From positions 1,051,040-1,115,039 of the forward strand of contig NW_023998485.1 in NCBI RefSeq assembly GCF_014805625.2: a DNA stretch of 64,000 nt, given 5' to 3'. Source of the stretch: Glossina fuscipes (taxonomy: Eukaryota > Arthropoda > Insecta > Diptera > Glossinidae). Shown piece after piece: positions 25,601 through 40,600 of this stretch; position 1 is the stretch's first letter; every line of letters begins with the position of its first letter. The translations under genes were made by a program, and so were the position numbers. A model generated the notes under the pieces. It was not told the DNA's origin, did no database searches, and worked only from the letters and a program-made list of their open reading frames with translations.

Positions 25601-28600
25601 AAAAGCTATTTTGCATGTTTGAAGCGATAAGAAAGATTTAGTTCACAATCCACCTTAAAGGAGGCAAGTGTACCATGAACAGCGCGAATTTCTCATATTT
25701 AAAATGCGTGGAAATTTTTGTTCCACAACATTCTCTGACAGCGATGACTACTTTCAAGCGAGGGAGGTTGTGGAAAGAAAATCTAAAAAAAATGAAATAA
25801 CAACAGTATATTTCGTTATTCCAAATTTGAAATAACGAAAAAAAGTTACTTTTAACTCAGCGACATGACGTAGCATGTAAATCAGTTTGATAAAAGTCCT
25901 AATAAGTTCCTATAAAGGAACTAACGCATCTTCACGCCATAAGATGTCTTCGTATAATTTATGCAACACCTATGAGATTGCTTTGCAATGTATACAAATT
26001 TTTTAACTTGCCGAAGCACATTTAATTTTTTTTCATCTTCTTTTGATTTGTAAAATGCTAATAGCACGCAGGTGAGGAATAATAATAACACATTTATTTA
26101 TTAAAGAAACAAAGCATAAAATTTTATAAATCTTCAAAATCGCGCAAAAGCAAAATTTTTTCTTTGTCCCTTGATCGTATTATAAACTGCGTTTAAAAAG
26201 TGTCAATCAAGCACTAATAAACGGTCTTGCTTACAAACCTCGAAGTCCACATGTCTAATAATGAAAGAAAAAAATTAATGCATTATTTTTTTTGCTTTCA
26301 TAATACTGTTTGTTGCATGCGATTTGTTACTATAAGTTATTATAAATGTCAACTTTAATGTGTTAAGTGCATTAAAAGACTTTTACAAAATTTTTACATG
26401 ATAATAACAAGCAGCAATAATAACAACTGCAACCACAAAAATCGCAACAAAATCATTGTATTATAAAACAATGCTGTAATCAGATTAAGTCGACCATCCA
26501 ATATCCTACACCACATCGCCTAACACAATTTTTTTTTATTTTCGCAACTTTAAGGTTTCCACAATAAACAAGGTCTTGAAGTTACTGAACTGATTGTTGT
26601 GAAATATGCACCCAACTAGGAAGATACTGCGTTAAGAAATAAAGATATTTTCTCACAGATGGCTTATGTTTTCTCTGCTGTCACCACTCTTATTGTCGTA
26701 GAGCTTTTCTAAAATTTAGTGGGATCACATAGGAGAGGTTCTAATGGAAGCTCACAGTATGAATTAAATTGTTTTATGTTTAACGTAAATTAGGGAAAAT
26801 TTAGCGACCAATTGCTGCATACCATTAGGAAAAAAAAGTATTTTCCAACTCTTTTAGCCTACAGGTTACGTGATTAAGTGTGATTCCCGTGCAGAGACTT
26901 TCTTTTCAATTTTAAACGCATGCGTAATCTTTTAATATGAAAAGAAATAAGAATATTATATTCGGGCAAAGAGAGACATGTTCGCCTAATATTTATTTTG
27001 TCATAGTGAAATACCATAAATAATAAATACCATATTTTCATGTAAAGGCATATGTTTTGTGTCGCCCTCGTGTAGAGGCGATCGCAAAATATAAAGTGAT
27101 GTGATCAAAGTTTGGCAAAAATAATTTTCCTTTGAAAACCTCACTGATTTGAACCTAGACTTCCCACAAAGTGTCAAAAGTTGGACTTTTATTCTATTCA
27201 TCATCTTAGTTTTGATCAGAATCCTCAACAGGAAGGCGTTCTAAATTTGATGCTATTAATTTCCATTTCAAGTTACTATAATTTCCACTTCAAGTTACTA
27301 TATTTTCATCGTATAATATTAAAAGTTACGCTTCTCTACCATACAAAGGCTTGCCTTTCATGAGTACTCTTATACAAAGTGGACGCCAAAACGTGAGCGT
27401 ACGTAATTCAAGTTTGTTAATTCAACTTTGGTTTGGTCAAGTTAATGTTAAGGATTACTTCTCGTTTTGAAACAGCAACCAGTGGATGTCGTTGGCGCAC
27501 AAGAGCCTGCTGCCTAAGAGAAACTCTACATGGTATGGGATCCAAAAAATAGACTTATTTGGTATTAGTTTGCTATACTTAATTTTTATATCTTATTACT
27601 ATTGTGGAACAATATTAATAGTGGTATAGCAATAGTTAGGAATTTGTTTAAATAATTTGTACTTTTCGTGGGAACCGGCATATGAAAGAAGCTTTGAGAA
27701 ATTTTCCCAATTGATCCAAACTTTTCACACCGATTTCGTATGCCGACTTGCCATTGTCCAACGATTTTTGCGTAGAAATTTTTCAAATTGCAATCTCACT
27801 TTATACAAGGACTTTTTCTGTATAAAGTGTTATGTGAGGAATAGTCGGAAAAGTTGTATGAGAGACCTTGTCCTGCTCAAAAGCTTTTCAGAGGACAAAA
27901 TTTCGTGAAAATATTTTAAAAATTGCAAGCTGTAGCTTAAACGTAAAAATAAAAGAACAGATGGATAGAAAAGCTAAAATCAATTCGGAAGGCGACTCTA
28001 TTCTGGAAAAAGGCAAGTCTGTCTTAAGTGCTTCTTACATACATTTGAACAATATACCGTGTATACCGCAACAGATGGGCGTAATGAAAAATTCAAGGGA
28101 AGAATTATATACCATAATTTGTGTACTTTTCTTTTCCCTAAAAACGACTGCAACCTACGCAAGTATATATAACACAATTTGCCTCATTTCAAACTATATA
28201 ATATAAAAGGTATAAAAATTAGTTTAGTTAACAAAATATAGTTGACCCTTACTGGAGAATAGTAGCACAATATCAGATTACTACATAACTACCATTAAAG
28301 ATACATATCTATTATAGTTTTTAACCACCAACGAATAAGTTAATCTATAGACTAAGTTTCTATTTCCTGAAAGCTAATCTGCCCAAGTAGAAATAATAGA
28401 TTTAATTAAACTCACACTTGATAATCTAAACTAAACTTTAAAGTCGTAATTATGCTTTCAATTCTCCGACGGAAGGACAAACAAATAAAAAAATAAATGT
28501 TGTTGTCCAAGCATTTGTGTAATATAAATATTCTTTTTTTTGTTATACGTACAAAACATTAGATGACAAGGTATATGTAACATAAGAATGACGCAGAGTA

Positions 28601-31600
28601 CACCGTTAGAAAATATGACAGAAGCAAGGGCAACATATACTGTAGAAGCAGAGCGCACAACAGCAAACAATTTATATAAACAACGTTACGGAGAAATCAG
28701 TTATTTTCTGATCTTCACTAAACGTAAGTAAATTTATGAAGCGAAATTCTAGCTTATACTCAGGTCAAAGCAAGAAGAGAACTCAAGCTTAACTTTGACT
28801 TTCTGAGCAAAATTCTCACGTCGTAATTGTAATTTCAAAAGTAAGTCGATAACACTATATTGATGGTAAATAAATATACTTCACGCGCCTTATGATACTT
28901 GTGATGTACTTTTTCTCGTTAGAAACATTTGATAAATCTTATATACTTCCTCTGCGCTGCGTCTTTGGGTGCTTCACAAACGCTTTGTAAAACTAACGGT
29001 GCGTATAAAAATTTATGTGTAACTCCTCTAAGTCAAATGGTCACCATAAATAAAAAAACAAACTTTTGAAAAAAAAGAAACAGTTTCAAATAAAATCAGT
29101 TAAGAGAAGCTAGTATTACTACATATAAATATATGCAGTTTGTACAAATTCTCAATCAGAATTAAAAGTTTCTTTTTGTAACTAATTTTATATATTTGTA
29201 TGTAAAGTAACAAATTCACATTTAAGACTATTAAGTGGCGCCAAAAGCACACTTACGGACAAATGTAGAATAGGATTAACTAAGAAAAGGTTTTAGTTGA
29301 ATGCAAAGTACTCAACATTCTAATTAAGTATGAATAAAACTTATTAATTGAGAATTTTTTCAAATCAAGAAGGACACCTTTGTTTACAAGTAGTCTTTAA
29401 AGATCAAATTCGAACAAAAAAAAATAAAAAAACTTTGTCCGTTTTAGATCAGAAGAGCAGAAGTAAAAAAATTGTGTTCGCTTTAAGATGGAAATCGATT
29501 CTTCACTGCCCATGTTGATTTATTTAACGATTATAATTCACTTAAGACTGTAAGACGATCAGTAGATCCATTGGCAATGTAATGATTCTCAGATTCGCGG
29601 CTAAATTTACGCTGACATCTTCCACACACGAACAATTATTTTAGTAAAGATTTGCTCTTTCACTTTTTATGATTTGATTTGAAGGTGAAGTGGTCTCATC
29701 AAGGTCTCTCACCTTTTTAATGAAATTTTTATTAAAAAATGAGAAAGTGCATTAAGATATGTTTTTAAGTGCAGGTCTTAAGTAAAATAGAAATTTTTTT
29801 CCGATTTTTCAAATTTTGAATGAAACCATTCAAGATTTACAAATTTAACACGTTTTGTTTTAAGGCATTTCTGAACATACCAACACAAGACAATCTCTAC
29901 CACGTCGAGTGACAAACTAAACTATCTCTGAAACTATAAGTGGTAGAAAGTATAGCTTTTTATCCCCAACTCGCACGCGAAACATAATTTCGAGAAAAAC
30001 GCTTTTACAATTTCAAGAAATTTTTAAAAAGTCGTAGGTTTTGCCCCATCAACAATTATTTTTTTATATATTCATTGAATATTTAAGATTTCGTTTAGGC
30101 CGTAATTCGTTAAGAAAACACATATCAGCCGGGGAATCTGGAGTAGAATAGAGCGACCAGTGTTTATACAGCAGATGCCCTACATAATATGTGAAAAAGC
30201 GTACTCAGCTAAGGATCTTAGATATCTTATATCTGCGATTAGTTAGTTGATAAGAAGTGCATATTTTTCTTAGTGCATTCTAACAAGATAAATCAAATCC
30301 TAAGTGAATAAGAATCTCAGTTGAAAACTCTAAACAGAGTTAGATAAGGAAGCACCGCTAGTGCGATGAAACTAAAATACATGACTCGGGTCAGAATTTT
30401 GATAAGGTGGTGACGAATGTTTTCAATGCTACGGACGGTATCACGAACACACTCTGCTGTCATTTTCTAATGTGGTGGACGGTTTTTTATGTGTTAATTG
30501 AAATGATATTACATTGTGGTTTACCACGTTTTATGATTTTATTAACAAATACGTTAAACAATATACTTTTAAGTGTTTGCAGTGAAGGTAGTAAGCACTT
30601 AATACATTTTTTATATATAATTTTTTTACAATTGTTAACAAGTGGAGCAGTGGAAGTTTACTTAGACAATATCTACAAATTTATTAGTATAATATGATGA
30701 TGACATAAGCAAACAAGAAAACTTCATTCAGGTTAGAAAAGATTTTGGTCACCCATTATTTATTAAGTTTGTATCGCCGTAAATGTAAATGATTTCCAAT
30801 TTCAGTTATATGAGTGTAACGAGAGCTAGGTGCAAAATCTTCGATTTCACACTGACATGACATTGATATTAATAGGATTACAATTCTACAACAACGTCAG
30901 TCATGGATTCATCTTCATCTCCACATTTATTAATTTTTTTTTTTTTTTTTTTTTGGCTATTGTACATGTGCGAGTTATAACTACCGTTCACCTTGCACCG
31001 TTTATCGCCAAAATATATTCTCATATAAAGACTTTGAAGCAATCAAATACGAGGCCATTGAGTTCGTACTTACAAAAGATGAATGCTACATTTGTTGAGT
31101 GCTGGCCAAAAGCAAAGCAGGAAAAAGAGATTAACAAATTCTGTGCACATAGTTTCGAATGATTATAAGGAAAGGACTTTTCTTTTTTAACATAAGCTGA
31201 AGCGGAAACACCAAGCAGTAGTTAGACTGCTCCAAAAAGCGAAGTCGTTATTACTTGCGAAAAAGCGAGATACAAAACGGACGCTTTTCTCGTTTTTTAT
31301 TGCTTATCTTGCAATACGATATGGACCTCACAGTCGAGAGGCCTATGCTTCCATAAAACCAATATTTAAAACAAAAAAAGATTCATGTGCATATATTTTA
31401 AGGTTTTCTTCTTATTGGAAATTAAAAAAAAGAAACACTCATTTGATAATAAAAAAGAAGTTTCCGTAGAATTCATTTATCACATCGCCTTAATTGATAT
31501 CGCAGTTTGATTCAAGATACTGAAAGCGGAGTACATTGATGCTTCCTGTCAAGCATCTCCTCAGCGTTGCGAATCGGTTCGCAAATGCAATTTCCAAAAA

Positions 31601-34600
31601 GGAAATTTATGTAGAATTAGCTTTGCGAAACTTGTATCGACGCTTATGTCGAAATCTGAAGAAAATTTGAAAAATACCTCTGCCCTTTTGAAATTTACAA
31701 TTATCGTAAATATTTTCAGCTGATCTTTCGGGCCATTGGCACAGTTTGCTATCGTTAGCTTATTGACTAAAAATTGTGCTTCAATATTCTTCTTTGGTTT
31801 AGTGTTGAACAACTTTGATTATAAACAATTCATTCACATATTTCAACGTAATCAACGCCAAAGTCAATTTTCGATCACATTTCTTTCTTTTTGTATTTAG
31901 AACATTTTTACTGTAGTTAGAAAATATGCATTTTATGGGGTCCTTGGAAAACAGTTTTGTGCAATAATAGGGAAGGAAAGAAGAGAAAGCAAATTGAAAC
32001 TGCAGAAAGTGTACAATTTTTCAATTATCTTCCTAATTAAGAATTCTTAGGATTTTTCAAAGCAATTTTGCTTTCAGCTTAAATTTCTTAAGCCTGCGAA
32101 GCATACTGCTAAGCTTTTTAATTGTTCAAATTCGCATGTTCCTCGTATAGCTTAATGCTCTTATAAATTTATCTTAATTAGACATATTTTGAAATCAAAT
32201 TAGTTGTGTGCGCTTGCTTATCAATTCCAATGCGATTGGCCCGAGACTTGTTTCGCTTTGATATTTACTTTTTCAGCATGTAAGCTCACTATCTTATCCT
32301 CAATTCCAAAAACATTGTAAAGCTAATTTCTCCCCATATTTACAAGAGCAAGGATAAATGGATAAACGGATTAGAGCATATGTATTTATATATAAAGTTC
32401 ATTGATTCTCTTGATTTATAAATTTGCGGATTACAGTCGTAGGGACATAGCAGCGTCTCCCTGTATTATGCTTCTGGACGACAGATATAAAAGGAATACT
32501 TCATAAGTAAATAAGTTTAAGCGGAAGTTATTCAATTAAGATAAGAAATTTTAAAAAAGTATTTCTTCTTTTCTGGTTTATGACATTTTTATATTTATTT
32601 ATAAATCACAAGAAAATATTTTTTTTTTTTGTCTAAACATTTTTTTCACTTGTTATATTTTTATATTATTTTGTACGTTTTCGTTCCTATTTCAATTTTT
32701 TCTAAGAATTGACTTCCGATCACACTTTATCTTTAACACGAACGCATTTGCGTCTAACCACTGACAACTACGAATTGATATAAAAAATTTCAACATTTAG
32801 AATATTTCGCTAAAAATTGAAAAAAAAAAACTTGAGAGCACTCTCCATAGCTTTGTATGCTATGTATATGTTAAACCACAAGAGATACACTAACGCATGC
32901 ACGCAGACGTTGTAAACGAAACATATAGATCGCGAGCGAGTGACTTGTTTATTTGGCGCTTATGCCGCTTGTCTGATAACTTGATAAAGTTTTGGTTTTC
33001 ATTAACGTTGCCGCTGTTGTTGCCGTTGTTCTTGTAGTTTTCAATTTGCACCTTAAAGTGTTTTTGTTTACTGCGTAAGTAAATTTATTGTTAAAAGCTT
33101 TTTAACGCACAACCCGAAGATAATATCAGTCTACATTAAAAAATATGTAACAAATTTAACGTCGGCCGCAATATAATCATCACCCACACCAATTAAAAAG
33201 TTGGCTAGGCTAATTTCAATGTTTAAATATTTTAAAATAATTTTCATCTTTTCATTTTAAAAGATAAAAGCGCATGTTTTGAATTAAGCTTTGCTTTCAT
33301 ATGTAAATGACACAAATATTGCTTCAAAAATATGTTAAGATAAACAATCTCCCATGATTGAATTGTAAGAGTAAGGTGTTTAATGTTCCTGCTAGGGGCC
33401 TAGACGTTGCTTTAAAACTCTTTTCTTCGCTAGGATTGCGTAAAGCAATGCTAAAGACTTTATAGTACAAATTTAAGCTCCGCGGGTCTCCGTAGCCCAC
33501 TCAATACCTATCTGTACATATACGAACCTCTTAGGGAGGGAATCCTGTAGTTGTGGTTATGAATCCCCACTGTTAGATATGGCCCTACGGGCGATATCGT
33601 GGTGACTATGGTTTTCAACTATTCATAAAGCGAATAATTATTAGAGATTATAATAGGCCTCGCCATTCCCCAGAGTAGATTTGTTGGCCATATATTTTAA
33701 ATCAATCTGGTACTCCAGTGGTAGTGGGATCCCTAGCTTACAGAGATTGTCTCACTCTTTGGGGGAGCTGGTTCACGCATAAATAACCCTAATGTCGACG
33801 GGCATCGTGAAGTTAAACTTGCACGGTGCCGTACTTACCTAAAATGACATAAGGAATCTATCGTACTAATTGCCCAGCGAAAATATGAAAATCTTCGGAG
33901 AACCATAGACGTACCGAAACCTCACCTTTTTCATCCCTATTCGGCGTACAGAGGCTGTACTTCCGAAAATAGTATTCTGACGAAAAGACTTGAGCTTGCA
34001 AGGCTTTAAGCGTTCAGCTAGCAGTTAAATTTTCATCTAATTTTGAATGTTCTTTACCTAAATGCACTTTCATAAATTGTAAAATATATGAGCAAGAGGA
34101 AGAATTCCTAACGGAATGTTAAAAAGAAAGAAACGACCGGTTCTCTGTTGATTGATTTGTTAACTCTAATTAAATCGCAAAATTTGATCGAATTAGTATA
34201 CAATAAAATTGTTGGCATAATTGAGCCTACAGTACGCGATGAGTGATAGCAACGATTCATGAGGAAACGGATTTTTCTGCGAATAAATAACAGTGGAAAA
34301 CATGGAAAAATCGTACTACGTTTTGACAGCAGTATAAGGTAGTACTTGGAATTTATAGCATTACAGAGAGGCCTAAAACACAGCGCTACGTTTTTCCTTC
34401 GACTAAATCCGTAACAATGCTTTATTTGAAATTTGATGCAATTTGCTGCAGAAAACGCAAATGTAGGACTAGTTCAATACCGACTTTGCTTTAATTTTAT
34501 TATTCGCACAAAAGTTTGATGAGCTAAATCACTAACAGGTCTGCAGAAAACATAGAGGTCAACTATCTTTAAGTAAAGGTAGGTCCGCGTTAGGTTTCAA

Positions 34601-37600
34601 AGAGCTTAAGGATTCTCACAGTACAAACGGGTTACACATGTGCTTACTCAGACCGCTACTTGAGAGTACCTCTGTTCTGTGATCTCCTTCCTATAGGAGT
34701 TACGTAGATTCAATTGAATCCATCCAAAAGCAATTCTTGCTTTGGAATTTGGGTGAGGGCCCACTTGTCTTTTTACCTCCTCCTGAAAATAGGTTGCTTC
34801 TGTTATCCTTACCGTCACTTGAGAAACGCAGATTTATTCTTGGTGTTTCCTTCTTAATTAAGTTAATTAATGGTGCTGTCGATTCTTCCATATTGCTTGG
34901 TGAGATAAACTTTAATGACTCTTCTTGCTTCCCTAAGCACTTTATTCTCATTAAGCTTAGTGACTATAAATATAATTACGAGCTATTTAATCCGCTAATC
35001 AGAGTTATTTGCAAATAGCTAAATGATGTCTATCACTGATATCTATCTTTAAAGTCTATCAAAAAACGCTGAATGCGCGCCATTTGTCTACGTTGTATTT
35101 AGACTAATTTGGAATCAAACATATCGCTATTATTCAAAAATAAATTGGTGTTATTTACCAAGCTGCCAAGCTTTTGTATGTTTGCAATGACTTTGCGGTT
35201 CACTTGCAACTTGCATCTGTACTAGTTGTGGGTGTGCCTAGTTGCTAGTTATGCACATAGTTCGATTCTTTTTTTTTCTTTCTCTTTTTCTTATACATGA
35301 ATTATTATTTTTTACTTTTACTTCTCTGTACAGGCTTTGTATTAATTTTCAATATTAATTAGTGTAAGATTGACTTCTAAAAGTCGATTGAATTCAGCTC
35401 TTCATTTATTTTAGCTGAGTTCCATGTGTAAGTAAATAAATAATAAAAAAAATCGCCGGAGTAAAAGCATCACACAGCACAATCTAAGTACCATATTCGA
35501 ACTTTTGCTACTTTTAGAATATCTCGTACATGCTTACATTAATGGCCATCTAGACAAGTATGGCTACACTGCCTAAACTTTGAAATATTGTATCCCATTT
35601 GAGGTATCTTGTTCTTAAATTTCGCACAAATGTTGGCTATTTAAAATTTCCTATGCAAAGAACGCCAATTATCCCACAGATCTCATATCTTTGCCTCACA
35701 AAAAATTCTCCTATTTTTAAATTCAAATTTGAAAATCGCAACTGGCCTTTCATGCGCGGGAATTAGACTAGTAACTATACACATATATTTTATATAAAAG
35801 AATTCATCGCAAACTTTTCGGTGTCATTCATGCACGTAGGTGCAGTCCTATAACGGACAATTTTATGCAAACAATATTAAAGTGTAGAAGACTAATTTTC
35901 AGCTTTGCGTTGAACATGCACCGGCCCTCATAACTAAATTGATCTCAACCTGATCTTAGCCGGAATTGAAGTAAAGTAGTAATCATAGATAGACAAACTA
36001 ACAATAATATGAAGCAAACATGGTTTAGTCGATTCCATATTTTACGTTGACCCTATATAAGGAATACAAAATATATACCGTAAGATATTCAAAGTACTTC
36101 GCTGCATAATAACCGGCACATATAAAGTAAAACAAACTAAAATTTTCTCCCTACTCTAGTTTTATTTTATGCTTTCAGACAAGCACTATACCTTCGTTGC
36201 ATAACATACATTAAGCTTCCGCCTAAAAAACCAAAAAGCAGACAACTTGTGTACTATAATCCATTATGCGGTTGTAAGTAGACACCCGCGCTTTTCTTGT
36301 TCATCTTTCTGAAGATACTTTACTTTACGTAAAACTTAATAGTCTAGTGGCATTCAACCGGTAAAGGACAAGTAATAAACTTATTTTATTGACATAATAC
36401 TGATAAAATTTTGAAGTTTTGAAAAACGTGCAATAAAAATAACAATACAGGCAATGTCTTAATTTTGGTTGAATTGCAAACAAAAAATGCTTTCATATCA
36501 ATTTACCCGCAGGAAATCAGTGACTGCAACTAAGTGCTTAAAGCACTTTTACTTTTCTATATAACTATTTAACACTTGTCTCGATTTGCTAATAAATACG
36601 ACCACAAACGTTTGTGGTATTAGAAATATTTGCCATGAAAATTTGATATATTTTTCATAGTTATTGCACTATTCTATGTGCAAATTGCTTTAACCGCAGT
36701 GAAACATATTATGTATTCACTTTTTGTTGCTTTACTTTTTTCACGGCTCTTCAAAAACCATATCACATCACTTGTGTGTCAGTAAAGATTTTTAATTTTA
36801 ATTTTTTCGTTTTTTTCCTTTGGCTCTTTTTCGAAATTTTTTATTTACACTTCAAAGCATACGGTAAGTGCTTTTTATATGCGTTTCTTGTGAAAACGAA
36901 GTTGTTGATGCAACAAAAAGATATTCTGCGGTTTTTGCAATTAAAAGATATACAAAAACAATATTACAAATATATAGATCGACAAGAAAAGAAACGCTTC
37001 CTGTTATCAAAGACAATGCGATTTAAAGTCCTCAGTAATATTACAAAGTAATAGAAAGCCCAAATTATTTAAAAAAAAAAAAACGAAATTATTATAAATT
37101 TGAAGTTGAATGTTGTTGCTTTTGGAATTTTTCTTTAAGCTCTTCAATCTTCTATACAATATATGCGTTCATTTTGCTGTGTTTATGTATTTATATCTTT
37201 CATTTATTTTATAATTTGAAACGTATGGTAAGGAAACGCCATTTTTTTTAAATTTTTGACAACTTTGCGATTGTGTTGTCTTTTATCAACTGCCAAATGG
37301 AAAAGATTTTCAAAAACTGTTTGATTAATTGTGATTTTTATACACCGCAATTCACAAGCATCTGGGAGTAATTAAATGAGCGGGCCTAAAATCCACTTGC
37401 TACAATGTTTTTGCTCTTCTTTAGTTAATTCTTGTAGCTCAACTTTTCTTAAAGGTTTAACTTTTCCATCAATTAATCTTCAGTTGCTGACATACTTCTG
37501 AAAAAAGAGAGGAGCACGAAGACAGGATCCTATCATATTAATAATCAAATTTATCTTCCTACCTTCATAGGGTAGAAAGATTCTAGTATTAAAACTATTC

Positions 37601-40600
37601 CAATGTTTTTTAGTTTTTAAGCAATCGGAAACGAAATCTCTTGATATAACATGCATATGCAAACGTTGCTTGAACATATTCTTGGTTAGTATGGGCTACC
37701 GACGCCTCTTAACTCTTTCGGTGACTTCGTTTGAAGGCCTTTAAAAAGTCAAGTTCGCAACATTAACTCTACCTAAGAAAATAAATTATTAAATCTACAT
37801 TCATTCTCTTCAGACCTGTACGGTTAGAAAGTCAAAAGTTTCAAGCACAAGGTATTTATATATTGCGCCTGTATTGAAGTATTTCGAGCTTTTGTTTATT
37901 TTCATAGAAAGATTTTGAGCTTTTGTTTTGTAAACTTTATTATACGGGATATTTATTTATGGTCGGGGATATAAAAACTTCGAGTATTCTGTTACTGCAT
38001 TAACAGTGCATTAACTTTGTTATAAAGTCTAGTAGTAGCGGAAATGTTCATTTTAGAAAAAATATTACCGCCGTAAAATAGGCTTTATTTTTACTTACTT
38101 TTTTTTCTTAGCATAACGAATGAAACTTTACAGTGAAATGAAAAAAAATCTTGTATGAAAAGACAACCTAGATAAAAAAACCTTCTACTTCCTACAGAAG
38201 CTTGGCGTCCTAGAAGGTTTGCGTGACATGTTATGCTAAAAACAAACTACGTTTTAATTCAATTAGTGTATCCTATGGTCTTTTCGAAATTATAATTGCT
38301 TTCAATTTGGTTCCACTTGTATTCATACAAGAATTGTAAAAATTGTATGAGCAGCGCAATAACAGGAATTTTAAATTATGTGAGCAAGAGGAAGAATTTT
38401 TAAATATTTGACGACCCGTAAATTGTGTGAGCAAGAGGAAGAAGTGCAAAAATTGTATTCAACTGTCAAGTAAGAAAACAATTTTTTTTTAAATATTTTA
38501 TTCACTTATTGATAAGTTTCTTTTGTTTTAGAATTACAAATCAATTTTGAATATGGATGAAAACAATGCAATTATATGTGCTTCATTTGAATCGCTGTTA
38601 ACTTCAAATAGAGTCTCGACCGACGTACTATAAGCAAGATCTCTTAGCATACAAAGCTTATGTTAAAGACCCTGCTTCTCCTAAATGGAATGTATTTTGC
38701 AGATATACTAACGAGCCAAAAAGAACCAAGTGAAGAAGGAAGAAAAATCACTGTGGTAGGATATCTAATAATGTTGATTTCAAGGGTAAGTAGAATCAGT
38801 TAAGAATAGCTAGCAACGGTGCCGAATAAGATGTTGATCACATAAATAACTATTTTTTAGGTGCTTTGAATTTTAGCTCTGATAACGTAACATATTCTCC
38901 TTTGCATGTATTAACGGCTACGAGCTTCACACCGCGTTTGCTAACATTAAATCAATCGTCTGCGGTGTTGATGGAATACCGTTAAAATTTTTAAAAAAGG
39001 TTTTCCTTTAATAAGTAACCATATATTACATCTATTTAATAGCGTTATAAAAACCGCTGTTTTTCCAGAAAATGTTACTCCAAAATACGCTTTCATAACA
39101 TATATTTAGGTAACCTTGCAACATGTTTAAGTGAAAATTTGGATTAACATCAGCAATTAGTTATAAGTCAGTGTTTGTGAGCGCCATGTGCGTGGTCATG
39201 GTTGTGGGCTTGCCGCGTAAGCTTCGGGCATTTGCAACAACAAGCGGCAGATATGCGGACGAAGAAACGGACTTAGTAAAATTATGCTGCTGATTGAGAA
39301 TATCTATTTTATGGAATTTTTAACGAATATTTCTAAATATATTTCTGAAGGTAACAAATGGAAAAACAATCTTTTGATGTTTCCATCCCACTATGATGTG
39401 TATTTAAGCATAATATACACAAATAATCAATATCATTTAAATTCAATAATATCTAAACTATCTAAAAACCCCCTTCAAATAGTTTTTCTAATGTTTTACA
39501 GTCAATGGACCAACTTTTAACTTTAACTTCGTCCTTAAGATTGAATCTAAGGTAAATTAAGACTGTCCTTATCTGCCGTGCATAAACATTAAGTAAGATT
39601 AACACTAACTTTATTAAGTTTAAAAGTCAATATTAACCAACGTTGCTAGCGTTTCACCCCTGGTCCTCCCCTATTCCCTTTCGCTCCTTCTGCTTGCACA
39701 AGTATGCATGCGCCAAGGGAGCGAAAAATAAAACACAGCAATGCAGCAAATAAATGATCACAACTCTTCTTGAAGAGTTTATTTTATCATCATAGTTTTA
39801 TAAACTACTATTATCTTATCAGCAATATTGCTCTCTGCGGCTAATAATCGATAAGACCTATTCAGTGAAGAACTATTAATTTAGGAAAGTTGTAGACAAA
39901 AATTGGGCAACTTAAACCAACTTATTCTCTACAAATACGGAATCTGAAAATAAGGGAAAATTTCCGACTTCATTATATGCACTGATCGCGATCAAAATGA
40001 TTATAGCAACTAAAAAGCGATTTTTGAAGTGTTAGAGTTGCTAAAATGGCAGGTGTCGGGCGATTTTCTTTATCATTTAAAAGTTGGGATAACTTAAATG
40101 CAGCAGTGCTACGATTTTTTTTCGATCGCTGCAACATGAAGAGAATTGAATAAGTTTTAAGGAAGAATTATCTGAAACAAACATGATAATGGAGCCAGCG
40201 CGCCGATAACTCATTAAAAAAATTGGACATATGCTATAAGAATTATAAACGATGGTATTTTTAATTTTAATTCCATACTTTCGTAAGTTAGTTATTGCTA
40301 TTCATCACCAACCGAGCCTAATAGCCGAATTAATGCGGAAATAAACCAAGCCTTTTTTCACTTACCTTACATATCCCATTGACACATACAGCTCCTTCTT
40401 GATAATTATACCGATAATATTCAGCCGGGCGATAGCACATTGTGCCATCTATGACAGTATCGTTTAAAGTAGCAAAATACTTCATGCCTACTGGTTTACA
40501 ATTCAGTTCACATTCAGCATCATCTACATGGTGTATAAATGCATTTTCAAAAACATATATTTTATTTTCGAAGTAGACCGAAGGGCAAAAAAAAAAACAT

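Noticed and set aside
27868..28206. 112-codon plus-strand frame
   Set aside because: Lies in a diverged interspersed repeat; composition is not protein-like.
30407..31162. Two open frames of 96 and 110 codons on the plus strand in the giant intron
   Set aside because: Hydrophobic, T-rich low-complexity products, one crossing a poly-T run; no family signature, signal peptide context or splice support.
15570..40365. Treating the two ADAMTS-like exon groups as two genes
   Set aside because: Phases match and the encoded segments are consecutive parts of one Cys-rich/spacer module, so a single gene with a giant intron is the simpler reading.
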